This document shows, piece after piece, positions 1 to 4,811 of a stretch of DNA of 5,407 bases. The stretch is from DATGHS01 sp035307785 (GTDB lineage Bacteria > Planctomycetota > Planctomycetia > Gemmatales > Gemmataceae), in assembly GCA_035307785.1 (NCBI GenBank), contig DATGHS010000241.1, positions 1-5,407 on the forward strand, read 5' to 3'. Position numbers and translations under genes: made by a program. The notes below the pieces were generated by a model. It saw nothing but the letters and a program-made list of their open reading frames with translations, had not been told where the DNA came from and made no database searches. Numbering within the stretch: the first letter of the stretch is position 1; the number at the start of each line of letters is the position of its first letter.

Positions 1-996
1 AGTCGAAAGTGTGCGCTCCTGATTGTCGAGCGTGCGCAGCTTTTCGCCGGTGCGAGCCGGGCGCACGATGATATGCGGCGCCTTGCCGCCGGACCGCTTC
101 TTCAGCACGTCGAAATCGAAGGCATGCAGCGGCTGGCCCCATTCGAGCATGACGTAATTGGTGATGTCCACGATGTTCGAAATGGGCCGCATGCCGGCAT
201 ACGTGAGCCGCCGCTGCATCCACTGCGGGGCCGGGCCGATCTGCACGTTGCGAATGAGCATTGCCTGATAGCGCGCCGACAGCTTGGGATCTTCAATCGA
301 CACGGTGACCTGGCCTTCGATCGTTTCCTTCGAGCGCTGAAGCACCATGTCGGGGTACTCAATTGTCTTCCCGGTGATCGCCGCCACTTCGCGCGCAATG
401 CCGATCATCGACAGGCAGCGGGCCATATTCGGCAACACGTCGATTTCGAGCACCACGTCGCCCATGAAGTCAGCGAGCGGCGTGCCCACCGGCGCATCGG
501 GTTCCAGGATAATGATGCCTTCGTGCTCTTCGCTGATGCCGAGTTCGAATTCCGACATGACCATGGCGTCATTCTGGATGCCACGCAAAGCCTTGGGCTT
601 GAGTTCGGTCAGTTGCTTCGGCTGAACGTGCCCGTCCCAGTAAACGGTGCCCGCCAGACCAAGGATGACCTTCTGCCCCTTGTCGCCGGGTTTTACATTC
701 GGCGCGCCGGTGACAACAGTCTTGGGCGCGCCGGCCCCGTAATTCAACGTGACCAGCGTGAGTTTGTCGGCATTCGGATGCTTTTCGACTTTCAATACTT
801 CGGCGACCAGGATCTTGTCGCGCGCCCAGACCGGCCCGAGCTCTTCCGGCTTGACGGCAATGCCTTCGGGCACTGGTTCGCCCAGGAATCGGTAGCCGGA
901 AACCTCGAGCCCGGCCATCGTCAGCCGCTGGGCTAATTGCGGCACCGGCAGATCGACGTCAATGTAATCGCGCAACCAGCGCAGAGGGATTTTCAT
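1..996 (-). CDS. pheT: Phenylalanyl-tRNA synthetase beta subunit (partial, 3' end beyond window)
   Basis: This is the beta chain of the cytoplasmic (alpha-beta)2 enzyme that charges tRNA-Phe with phenylalanine. The minus-strand frame is open for 332 codons from the ATG at 994-996 to position 1. The family is usually about 670-820 residues, so roughly half is outside the window. The N-terminus MKIPLRWLRDYID is typical of PheT. An EMAP-II/OB-fold tRNA-binding domain follows at about residues 62-165, with VLKVEKHPNADKL at 68-79. The B3/B4 domain starts at about 215, with NIVDITNYVMLEWGQPLHAF at 274-293. The usual NRxDCLS motif reads NMARCLS at 190-196, with Met and Arg at two normally conserved positions. 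The segment before the OB-fold (about residues 38-60) seems longer than usual. No Shine-Dalgarno sequence precedes the ATG; instead a strong hairpin ends 14 bases upstream. PheS lies directly upstream and is the partner subunit. Confidence 0.95.
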   Translation of the reverse strand, partial: MKIPLRWLRDYIDVDLPVPQLAQRLTMAGLEVSGYRFLGEPVPEGIAVKPEELGPVWARDKILVAEVLKVEKHPNADKLTLVTLNYGAGAPKTVVTGAPNVKPGDKGQKVILGLAGTVYWDGHVQPKQLTELKPKALRGIQNDAMVMSEFELGISEEHEGIIILEPDAPVGTPLADFMGDVVLEIDVLPNMARCLSMIGIAREVAAITGKTIEYPDMVLQRSKETIEGQVTVSIEDPKLSARYQAMLIRNVQIGPAPQWMQRRLTYAGMRPISNIVDITNYVMLEWGQPLHAFDFDVLKKRSGGKAPHIIVRPARTGEKLRTLDNQERTLST

Positions 997-1010
997 AGGG
1001 TTAAACCATT

Positions 1011-1075
1011 TTCACCGCGAAGGCGCGAAGAGCGCAAAGAAAACATCTTTGCGCTCTTTGCGCCTTCGCGGTGAA
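1011..1075. repeat. Near-perfect 30 bp inverted repeat in the pheS-pheT gap
   Basis: The arms at 1011-1040 and 1046-1075 are complementary at 29 of 30 positions around a 5-base loop (aaaca). The left arm begins TTCACCGCGAAGGCGCGAAG. The repeat fills most of the 84 bp gap: it begins 5 bases after the pheS stop and ends 14 bases before the pheT ATG. No T-run follows on the minus strand, so it is unlikely to be an intrinsic terminator, and pheT has to be transcribed through it. From memory, sequences of this type are dispersed in several bacterial genomes and give spurious peptides with HREGAKSAK-like wording. I infer a mobile or REP-like palindrome that may also affect pheT translation or protect the mRNA. 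Confidence 0.85.
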
Positions 1076-1080
1076 TTCTG

Positions 1081-2106
1081 TTAGAACTGCCCCAAAAACC
1101 GCAAGTCATTTTTCCAAAACTCACGGATATCATCGATGCCGTAGCGCAACATCGAGATCCGCTGCACGCCCATGCCGAAGGCGAAACCGCTGTGCTTGTT
1201 CGGATCGTAGCCGCCATTGCGCAGCACGACCGGATGCACCATGCCGGCGCCCATGATTTCGAGCCAGCCGGTCTTTTTGCACAGGCCGCAGCCTTTGCCT
1301 TCGCAGACGATGCAATCGACATCTACCTCAATGCTCGGCTCGGTGAACGGGAAGTAACTGGAGCGGATGCGGATCGTGCGCCCCTGGCCATACAGTCGCC
1401 GAGCGAACGATTCGATCGTCCATTTCAGGTTGGCCATGCTGATCGCTTCGCCGATAACGAGCCCTTCCACCTGGTGGAACATGATCTCGCTGCGCGTGGT
1501 GATCTGCTCGTAGCGGTAGACCATGCCTGGCAAAATCACGCGCACGGGGTTCGGCGCGAACTCTTTCATCACGTCAATTTGACCGGGTGACGTGTGCGTG
1601 CGCAGCAATACGCCGGGCGTGGTCGTGTGGAAGGTGTCCCACATGTCACGGGCCGGGTGGTGGGGCGGCATGTTCAGGAGTTCGAAATTCTTTTCGTCGG
1701 TTTCGACTTCGGGCGAGCGGTGGACCTGGAATCCCATGTCGGCGAAGATGGCGTAGATTCCGCGCAAGGTTCGCGTGGCAATGTGCAGCCGGCCTAGCGG
1801 CGCCGGCCGGCCCGGCAGCGTGACATCGACGACCTCTTCGGCAAGGCTCTTTTCCAACTCCTTTTCTGCGACAGCGCCCTGCTTTTGTTCGTACGCGTTG
1901 TTGAGAGCTTCTTTAACTTGATTCGCGAGTTGACCGTAGGCTGCGCGCTGGTCCTTCGGGATCGTGCCGATGTTTTTGAGGGCGGCCTTCAATTCGCCGT
2001 TATCGCCCAGATACTTTGTGTTCCAGGCGCGCAGCGCCGATAGTTCAGCACAAGCTTCGAGCTCGGCGATGGCGCGTTTTTCGAGTTCTTGGAGTTCGGA
2101 GGACAT
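1081..2106 (-). CDS. pheS: Phenylalanyl-tRNA synthetase alpha subunit
   Basis: This is the catalytic class II alpha subunit, which activates Phe with ATP and transfers it to tRNA-Phe in complex with PheT. The protein is 341 residues, normal for the family. It has an N-terminal coiled-coil region (about 1-90) that contacts tRNA, then PGR at 98-100, RTHTSPGQ at 169-176, motif 2 ending FHQVEG (210-215), the Phe pocket segment YFPFTEPS (251-258), and motif 3 GFAFGMGVQRISMLRYGI (307-324). Four cysteines (C265, C268, C273, C276; CxxC-x4-CxxC) sit in a short insertion before GWLEIMGAGMVHP and probably bind zinc. In motif 2 the common DATH is replaced by TTRS. The ATG at 2104-2106 was chosen because MSSELQELEKRA starts the conserved coiled coil. 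The frame stays open to 2382, but that extension only reads through a palindrome and rplT out of frame. No Shine-Dalgarno sequence is visible before the ATG. Confidence 0.97.
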   Translation of the reverse strand: MSSELQELEKRAIAELEACAELSALRAWNTKYLGDNGELKAALKNIGTIPKDQRAAYGQLANQVKEALNNAYEQKQGAVAEKELEKSLAEEVVDVTLPGRPAPLGRLHIATRTLRGIYAIFADMGFQVHRSPEVETDEKNFELLNMPPHHPARDMWDTFHTTTPGVLLRTHTSPGQIDVMKEFAPNPVRVILPGMVYRYEQITTRSEIMFHQVEGLVIGEAISMANLKWTIESFARRLYGQGRTIRIRSSYFPFTEPSIEVDVDCIVCEGKGCGLCKKTGWLEIMGAGMVHPVVLRNGGYDPNKHSGFAFGMGVQRISMLRYGIDDIREFWKNDLRFLGQF

Positions 2107-2118
2107 GAGAGCGGGAAG

Positions 2119-2195
2119 ACCCGCGGGGCTCGCTGCGCTTGCCCCGCGGCTTGTGTTCACAAAGCCGCAGGGCGAGCGCAGCGAGCCCTGCGGGT
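2119..2195. repeat. Paired REP-like palindromes in the rplT-pheS gap
   Basis: Two 29 bp palindromes lie head to head. Unit 1 (2121-2149) has 9 bp arms CCGCGGGGC/GCCCCGCGG around an 11-base loop. Unit 2 (2165-2193) has arms CCGCAGGGC/GCCCTGCGG, also with an 11-base loop (gagcgcagcga). The two units are inverted relative to each other, so 2119-2155 can also pair with 2158-2195 as one long stem with three mismatches and one bulge around a 2-base loop. The block starts 3 bases after the rplT stop and ends 12 bases before the pheS ATG. No T-run follows on the coding strand and no phenylalanine-rich leader frame is visible, so I do not call a terminator or pheM-type attenuator. The layout resembles a BIME (paired REP sequences). 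Confidence 0.85.
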
Positions 2196-2198
2196 TCT

Positions 2199-2561
2199 TT
2201 ACGGCTTCGGCAAATTCGCCTTGGCCAGCTCCACGATCTTCGTAAACGCTTCCGGATCGTGAACGGCGATGTCGGCCAGGGTCTTGCGGTCGAGTTCGAC
2301 CAGCGCCCGCTGGAGGCCGGTGATTAGTTGGCTGTAGCGCAAGCCGCGGCTGCGGCAAGCGGCGTTGATGCGGATAATCCACAAGCGGCGGAATTCGCGC
2401 TTGCGCGCCCGGCGATCGCGGAAGGCATACCGGCGGCCGCGAATGAGCGTGACGATCGATTGCCGGTACAGGTTATGCCGGCTCAGGCGAAAGCCCTTGG
2501 TCAGTTTGCGCGTGCGTTTGCGGCCCGCCGTCATCGTTTTGCCGCTGCGTGCCCGTGTCAT
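2199..2561 (-). CDS. rplT: 50S ribosomal protein L20
   Basis: L20 binds 23S rRNA early in assembly of the large ribosomal subunit. The 120-residue protein matches the usual length of about 117-120. The N-terminal third is very basic (TAGRKRTRKLTKGFRLSRHN) and forms the extended rRNA-binding tail. The family signature region YAFRDRRARKREFRRLWIIR (residues 45-64) is followed by INAACRSRGLRYSQLITGL and, near the C-terminus, LADIAVHDPEAF. The ATG at 2559-2561 is preceded by GGGAG with a 7-base spacer. The gene lies 18 bases downstream of rpmI, and the two are very probably translated from one mRNA. L20 represses this operon in E. coli and Bacillus through mRNA structures; I could not recognise such a site here. 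Confidence 0.98.
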   Translation of the reverse strand: MTRARSGKTMTAGRKRTRKLTKGFRLSRHNLYRQSIVTLIRGRRYAFRDRRARKREFRRLWIIRINAACRSRGLRYSQLITGLQRALVELDRKTLADIAVHDPEAFTKIVELAKANLPKP

Positions 2562-2568
2562 TCCCGAT

Positions 2569-2573
2569 CTCCC
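2569..2573 (-). promoter_or_regulatory. Ribosome binding site of rplT
   Basis: On the minus strand GGGAG stands 7 bases before the rplT ATG. It lies inside the 18-base rpmI-rplT gap and supports the chosen start. Confidence 0.75.
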
Positions 2574-2579
2574 AAATTC

Positions 2580-2780
2580 CTATTTTCCGCCCAACGCGAT
2601 AATGTACTTCCTGGCCACCTTGCCGGTGACCATTTCCGGCTGGCGCAGTTGCCGCTTGCGCTTCGACGTACGGCCGGCCAGCAGGTGCCGCTTGTTGGAC
2701 TTATTGCGCTTGATTTTGCCCGATGCCGTAATGCGCATCCGCTTCTTCACACTCTTGTTCGTCTTCTGTCGCTTCGCCAT
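2580..2780 (-). CDS. rpmI: 50S ribosomal protein L35
   Basis: L35 is a small, very basic component of the large ribosomal subunit. The 66-residue length is typical. Recognisable parts are the N-terminus MAKRQKTNKSVKKRMRITAS, then GKIKRNKSNKRHLL (residues 21-34) and the C-terminal RKYIIALGGK. The first residues match the family N-terminus (commonly MPKMKTNKSAAKRF), which fixes the ATG at 2778-2780. A GAGGA sequence lies 10 bases upstream. The gene sits between infC and rplT, its standard position in bacteria; the 119 bp gap to infC carries a REP-like palindrome. Confidence 0.97.
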   Translation of the reverse strand: MAKRQKTNKSVKKRMRITASGKIKRNKSNKRHLLAGRTSKRKRQLRQPEMVTGKVARKYIIALGGK

Positions 2781-2790
2781 AAATTCGCTA

Positions 2791-2795
2791 TCCTC
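2791..2795 (-). promoter_or_regulatory. Ribosome binding site of rpmI
   Basis: On the minus strand GAGGA stands 10 bases before the rpmI ATG, a slightly long spacing. The neighbouring ribosomal gene rplT also has a recognisable site, whereas pheS and pheT do not. Confidence 0.6.
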
Positions 2796-2808
2796 ATTGC
2801 GCGATAAG

Positions 2809-2836
2809 CCGCAAGGCGAGTCTTCGAGCCTTGCGG
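2809..2836. repeat. REP-like palindrome in the infC-rpmI gap
   Basis: Perfect 9 bp arms CCGCAAGGC (2809-2817) and GCCTTGCGG (2828-2836) enclose a 10-base loop, gagtcttcga. Arms and loop ends (GAG...CGA) match unit 2 of the rplT-pheS palindromes, with the same orientation, so it is a third copy of one family. No T-run follows on the coding strand, so a terminator is unlikely. Confidence 0.75.
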
Positions 2837-2899
2837 ATCAGACTCAGCGTCTCCCGGCGCGAACAAGTATTGTAGAAGATTTCCGCGTTCTGGGCAGGG

Positions 2900-3421
2900 C
2901 TATTTTGGAGCCAACATCGCAGTCATGGATTTGCCTTCCATCGACGGCGATTTCTCGATCTTCACGCAGTCTACTAGCTTTTCGAGCATGGAAGCCATGA
3001 TCCGCTGCCCTTCCTCGATGTGCTGCAACTCCCGCCCACGGAAGAGCACTTTCAGCAGCACCTTATCTTTGTGTTCGAGGAATTTGCGGGCCTGGTTAAG
3101 CTTGGTGTCGATATCGTGCTCGCCGGTCTTGGGGCGGACGCGAATTTCCTTCACTTTTTGCTGGTGGACCTTGGTCTTGGTGGTCTTGCGCGATTGCTGG
3201 TAGCGGTACTTGCCATAATCCATGATCTTGCAGACCGGCGGGCGTTCGCTGGCTGCCACTTCGACCAGGTCTTGCTGCACTTCGCGGGCCAGCTCCATGG
3301 CCTGAGAGGTGGGCACAATGCCCAGTTGTTCACCGTTGGCCCCGATCAGCCGAATTGGGCTGATACGAATTTGCTCGTTGATACGTGGGCCGCTGCGGTC
3401 GCCGCCGCGCTGTGGATGAAT
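2900..3421 (-). CDS. infC: Translation initiation factor IF-3, with ATT start codon
   Basis: IF-3 binds the 30S subunit, keeps 50S away and checks start codon-initiator tRNA pairing. The 173-residue protein has the usual two-domain build. The N-domain begins at RINEQIRI and contains the family signature KIMDYGKYRYQQ (residues 72-83) after VEVAASERPPVC. A basic linker (SRKTTKTKVHQQK) follows. The C-domain has KEIRVRPKTGEHDIDTK, FLEHKDKVLLKVLFRGRE and HIEEG. The frame's first standard start is GTG at 3314-3316, but this would remove conserved INEQIR and the first N-domain strands. An in-frame TAA at 3434-3436 leaves only ATT at 3425-3427 or 3419-3421 as IF-3-style starts. The second is 7 bases after AAGGGGG and is chosen; the first would be only 1 base after it. 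E. coli infC also starts with AUU and is autoregulated through it. A similar control here is an inference. Confidence 0.95.
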   Translation of the reverse strand: MHPQRGGDRSGPRINEQIRISPIRLIGANGEQLGIVPTSQAMELAREVQQDLVEVAASERPPVCKIMDYGKYRYQQSRKTTKTKVHQQKVKEIRVRPKTGEHDIDTKLNQARKFLEHKDKVLLKVLFRGRELQHIEEGQRIMASMLEKLVDCVKIEKSPSMEGKSMTAMLAPK

Positions 3422-3428
3422 GGCAATT

Positions 3429-3435
3429 CCCCCTT
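3429..3435 (-). promoter_or_regulatory. Ribosome binding site of infC that selects the ATT start
   Basis: On the minus strand AAGGGGG, one base off the AAGGAGG consensus, lies 7 bases before ATT at 3419-3421. It overlaps an in-frame TAA (3434-3436), which excludes any start further upstream in this frame. Confidence 0.8.
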
Positions 3436-3453
3436 AAATTGAGTAACGGTTAC

Positions 3454-3500
3454 GGAAGCAAGCCCGGGCGGCAACGAGAAAGGACCGCCTCAGCCCTTCC
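3454..3500 (-). other. Possible stem-loop in the infC leader RNA
   Basis: On the minus strand GGAAG (3496-3500) can pair with CTTCC (3454-3458), and inside it GGCGG (3485-3489) with CCGCC (3467-3471), around a 13-base loop. Just downstream, 3443-3453 reads GTAAC-G-GTTAC, an 11-base near-palindrome ahead of the ribosome binding site. The short stems make this weak. It could be a control element for IF-3 or L20, or chance. Confidence 0.25.
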
Positions 3501-3510
3501 TAAACATTCC

Positions 3511-3539
3511 ACGATACCGGCGCGAGTGCGGGCCGTCAA
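3511..3539 (-). promoter_or_regulatory. Predicted sigma70 promoter of the infC operon
   Basis: On the minus strand TTGACG (3534-3539, 5 of 6 matches to the -35 consensus) is followed after exactly 17 bases by TATCGT (3511-3516, 4 of 6 matches to the -10 consensus). Transcription would start near 3504 and give a leader of about 83 bases before the ATT start of infC. Its position ahead of the first cluster gene fits. It is a prediction from consensus only. Confidence 0.5.
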
Positions 3540-3704
3540 CAGGATAGATGAAAAATGCTATGAATCTGGGGCCAGTTCTTTGCACCGCTTTTGGTACGGC
3601 GTATATCGTATAATCGTCGGATGAAGTGATGCAGAGTCCGGTTGCATCGTTGATGGTGCAACTTTTCGCAATGATAAAGAAAGTGATGAATGACGTTTCG
3701 CCTT

Positions 3705-3769
3705 CCGGCTAAAGTTTGTAGTGACCCGCTTTAGCCGGTCTTTCTTGACCGCCTAAAGGCGGTCACTAC
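3705..3769. repeat. Compound palindrome downstream of the dehydrogenase gene
   Basis: The arms 3718-3740 and 3747-3769 pair at 20 of 23 positions around a 6-base loop; both outer ends are GTAGTGACC/GGTCACTAC. The right arm contains its own perfect hairpin, GACCGCC-taaa-GGCGGTC (3747-3764). In addition CCGGCTAAAG at 3705-3714 can pair with CTTTAGCCGG at 3729-3738, so alternative folds compete. It starts 16 bases after the dehydrogenase stop on the minus strand. No T-run follows the stems on that strand, so simple intrinsic termination is doubtful; a dispersed palindromic repeat is more likely. Its sequence is unrelated to the CCGCRRGGC units. Confidence 0.75.
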
Positions 3770-3785
3770 GAAGTATCGGGGCGCT

Positions 3786-4805
3786 TCAATCCACCTCCAC
3801 CATCGCCTTGATGACCCCAGTTTCCGGCATCGTGTATGATGGAAACACATCGATCACCTCCTCAAAACCGGCCCGGTGGGTGATCCAGGGTCGGGTATCG
3901 ATGCGGTCGGATTCGATCTGATCGATAATGAAGCGAAAGTCGGCAGGCAAGGCATTGCGCGAACAAAGCAGCGTGCCTTCCGGTTTGTGGAGGATCGGAT
4001 GGCGGAATTTCACCTCGTCGGTGGTGATGCCCACGAACACGACCTTGCCGCCTTGCGCGATTAGCTCAAAACTCCGTGACATCGAAGCGGCACTGCCGGT
4101 GATATCGAAAACCACGTCGGGCAGATGGCCGTCGGTCAAATCGCGCAAGTCGCGCTCCCATTTGTCGGACGGATTGAGCGTGTGCTTCACGCCCATGGCC
4201 CTACGGCAAAATTCGAGCCGGGTGTCGTTCATGTCGAGCATGATGACTTTCGCCCCGGTTAGCTGCACGAAGACCAGCGTGGCCAAGCCGATAGGCCCGG
4301 CGCCGATGATCAAGCAAGTGTCTTCGCGTTGCACTCCGGCGCGCTGCACCGCATGGCAGCCGATAGCCAGCGTTTCCACGAGTGCCAATTGCTCGAAACT
4401 CAGTTTCCGGCTGACATGCAGCTTTCGGGCTGGTAGCAGGAACTCGGGCCGCAGGCCGCCGTCGCAGTGTACGCCGAGCACTTGCAGCTTTTCGCAACAG
4501 TTGGATTTGCCCCGCCGGCTGGCGTAACTGTTGGGATCATTCAAATATGGTTCCACCGAGCAGCGGTCGCCGGGCTGAACATTGCTCACGTCGGGGCCCA
4601 CGGCGACCACTTCTACGCCAAGTTCATGGCCCGGAATGCGCGGGTAGCTAAAGAGCGGCATCTTTCCCAGGTAGCCACTGATATCGGTGCCGCAAATACC
4701 GACGCGATGCACGCGCACCAGCGCATCTCCTGGCCCCGGCTTGCCGGGAGCGGCGATATCGATGCGGCGGAATTCTTTCGGAGCGATAAAGGAAAGGGCT
4801 TTCAT
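3786..4805 (-). CDS. Zinc-dependent medium-chain alcohol/polyol dehydrogenase (COG1063 type)
   Basis: This 339-residue protein belongs to the medium-chain dehydrogenase/reductase family, cytoplasmic NAD(P)-dependent oxidoreductases acting on alcohols, polyols or sugar acids. The catalytic zinc ligands are visible: C38 in GICGTD, H60-E61 in PGHE, and E144 in LVETLAIGCHA. The Rossmann fold has GAGPIG at 168-173 and an acidic D191 at the end of the second strand (VIMLD), which favours NAD. The stretch LQVLGVHCDGG (108-117 region) resembles the LgoD/RspB and threonine/sorbitol dehydrogenase group. The structural zinc loop is unusual: only C103-C104 occur where four spaced cysteines are normal, so that zinc is probably absent. 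The substrate cannot be told. No Shine-Dalgarno sequence stands near the ATG (4803-4805); the stop of the upstream gene is 6 bases away, so translation may be coupled. No carbohydrate genes are in view. Confidence 0.93.
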   Translation of the reverse strand: MKALSFIAPKEFRRIDIAAPGKPGPGDALVRVHRVGICGTDISGYLGKMPLFSYPRIPGHELGVEVVAVGPDVSNVQPGDRCSVEPYLNDPNSYASRRGKSNCCEKLQVLGVHCDGGLRPEFLLPARKLHVSRKLSFEQLALVETLAIGCHAVQRAGVQREDTCLIIGAGPIGLATLVFVQLTGAKVIMLDMNDTRLEFCRRAMGVKHTLNPSDKWERDLRDLTDGHLPDVVFDITGSAASMSRSFELIAQGGKVVFVGITTDEVKFRHPILHKPEGTLLCSRNALPADFRFIIDQIESDRIDTRPWITHRAGFEEVIDVFPSYTMPETGVIKAMVEVD

Positions 4806-4811
4806 GGTGTG

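Larger units (their letters stand above)
3437..3785. other. Non-coding gap between infC and the dehydrogenase gene
   Basis: This stretch of about 350 bases contains the predicted infC promoter and leader (3437-3539) and a compound palindrome next to the dehydrogenase gene (3705-3769). Between them (3540-3704) I see no convincing gene. That middle part has a small hairpin, GTTGCA/TGCAAC at 3641-3662, and a plus-strand TATAAT at 3609-3614 without a well-spaced -35 box. Open frames here are short and resemble no family I know. No thrS, which often precedes infC, is present. Confidence 0.7.

Noticed and set aside
73..936. Plus-strand open frame of 287 codons
   Set aside because: It is antisense to pheT. 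The minus-strand translation has the PheT N-terminus, OB-fold and B3/B4 motifs; the plus-strand product resembles no family and is a high-GC shadow frame.
993..1322. 109-codon minus-strand frame ending in HREGAKSAK-like peptide
   Set aside because: It overlaps pheS out of frame and then reads the 30 bp inverted repeat; such peptides are known artefacts of this kind of repeat.
2107..2198. pheM-like leader peptide and attenuator before pheS
   Set aside because: No short frame rich in Phe codons and no stem followed by a T-run is seen in the rplT-pheS gap.
2107..2382. N-terminal extension of the pheS frame to an ATG at 2382
   Set aside because: The extra 92 residues read through the REP-like palindromes and rplT in another frame, are low-complexity and basic, and do not belong to PheS, which is full length from 2106.
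2809..2836. Intrinsic terminator between infC and rpmI
   Set aside because: The stem is strong but is not followed by a T-run on the coding strand, and the downstream ribosomal genes must be expressed; no separate promoter was recognised for them.
2900..3316. IF-3 starting at the GTG of 3314-3316
   Set aside because: It would delete about 35 residues including the conserved INEQIR segment, and no ribosome binding site stands before this GTG.
3609..3614. Perfect TATAAT on the plus strand
   Set aside because: No -35 box lies at suitable distance and no plus-strand gene follows; it may be chance in a locally AT-rich spot.
3928..4527. Plus-strand open frame of 199 codons
   Set aside because: It is antisense to the dehydrogenase, whose minus-strand product has clear zinc and nucleotide-binding motifs; the plus-strand product is Ser/Arg-rich without recognisable domains.
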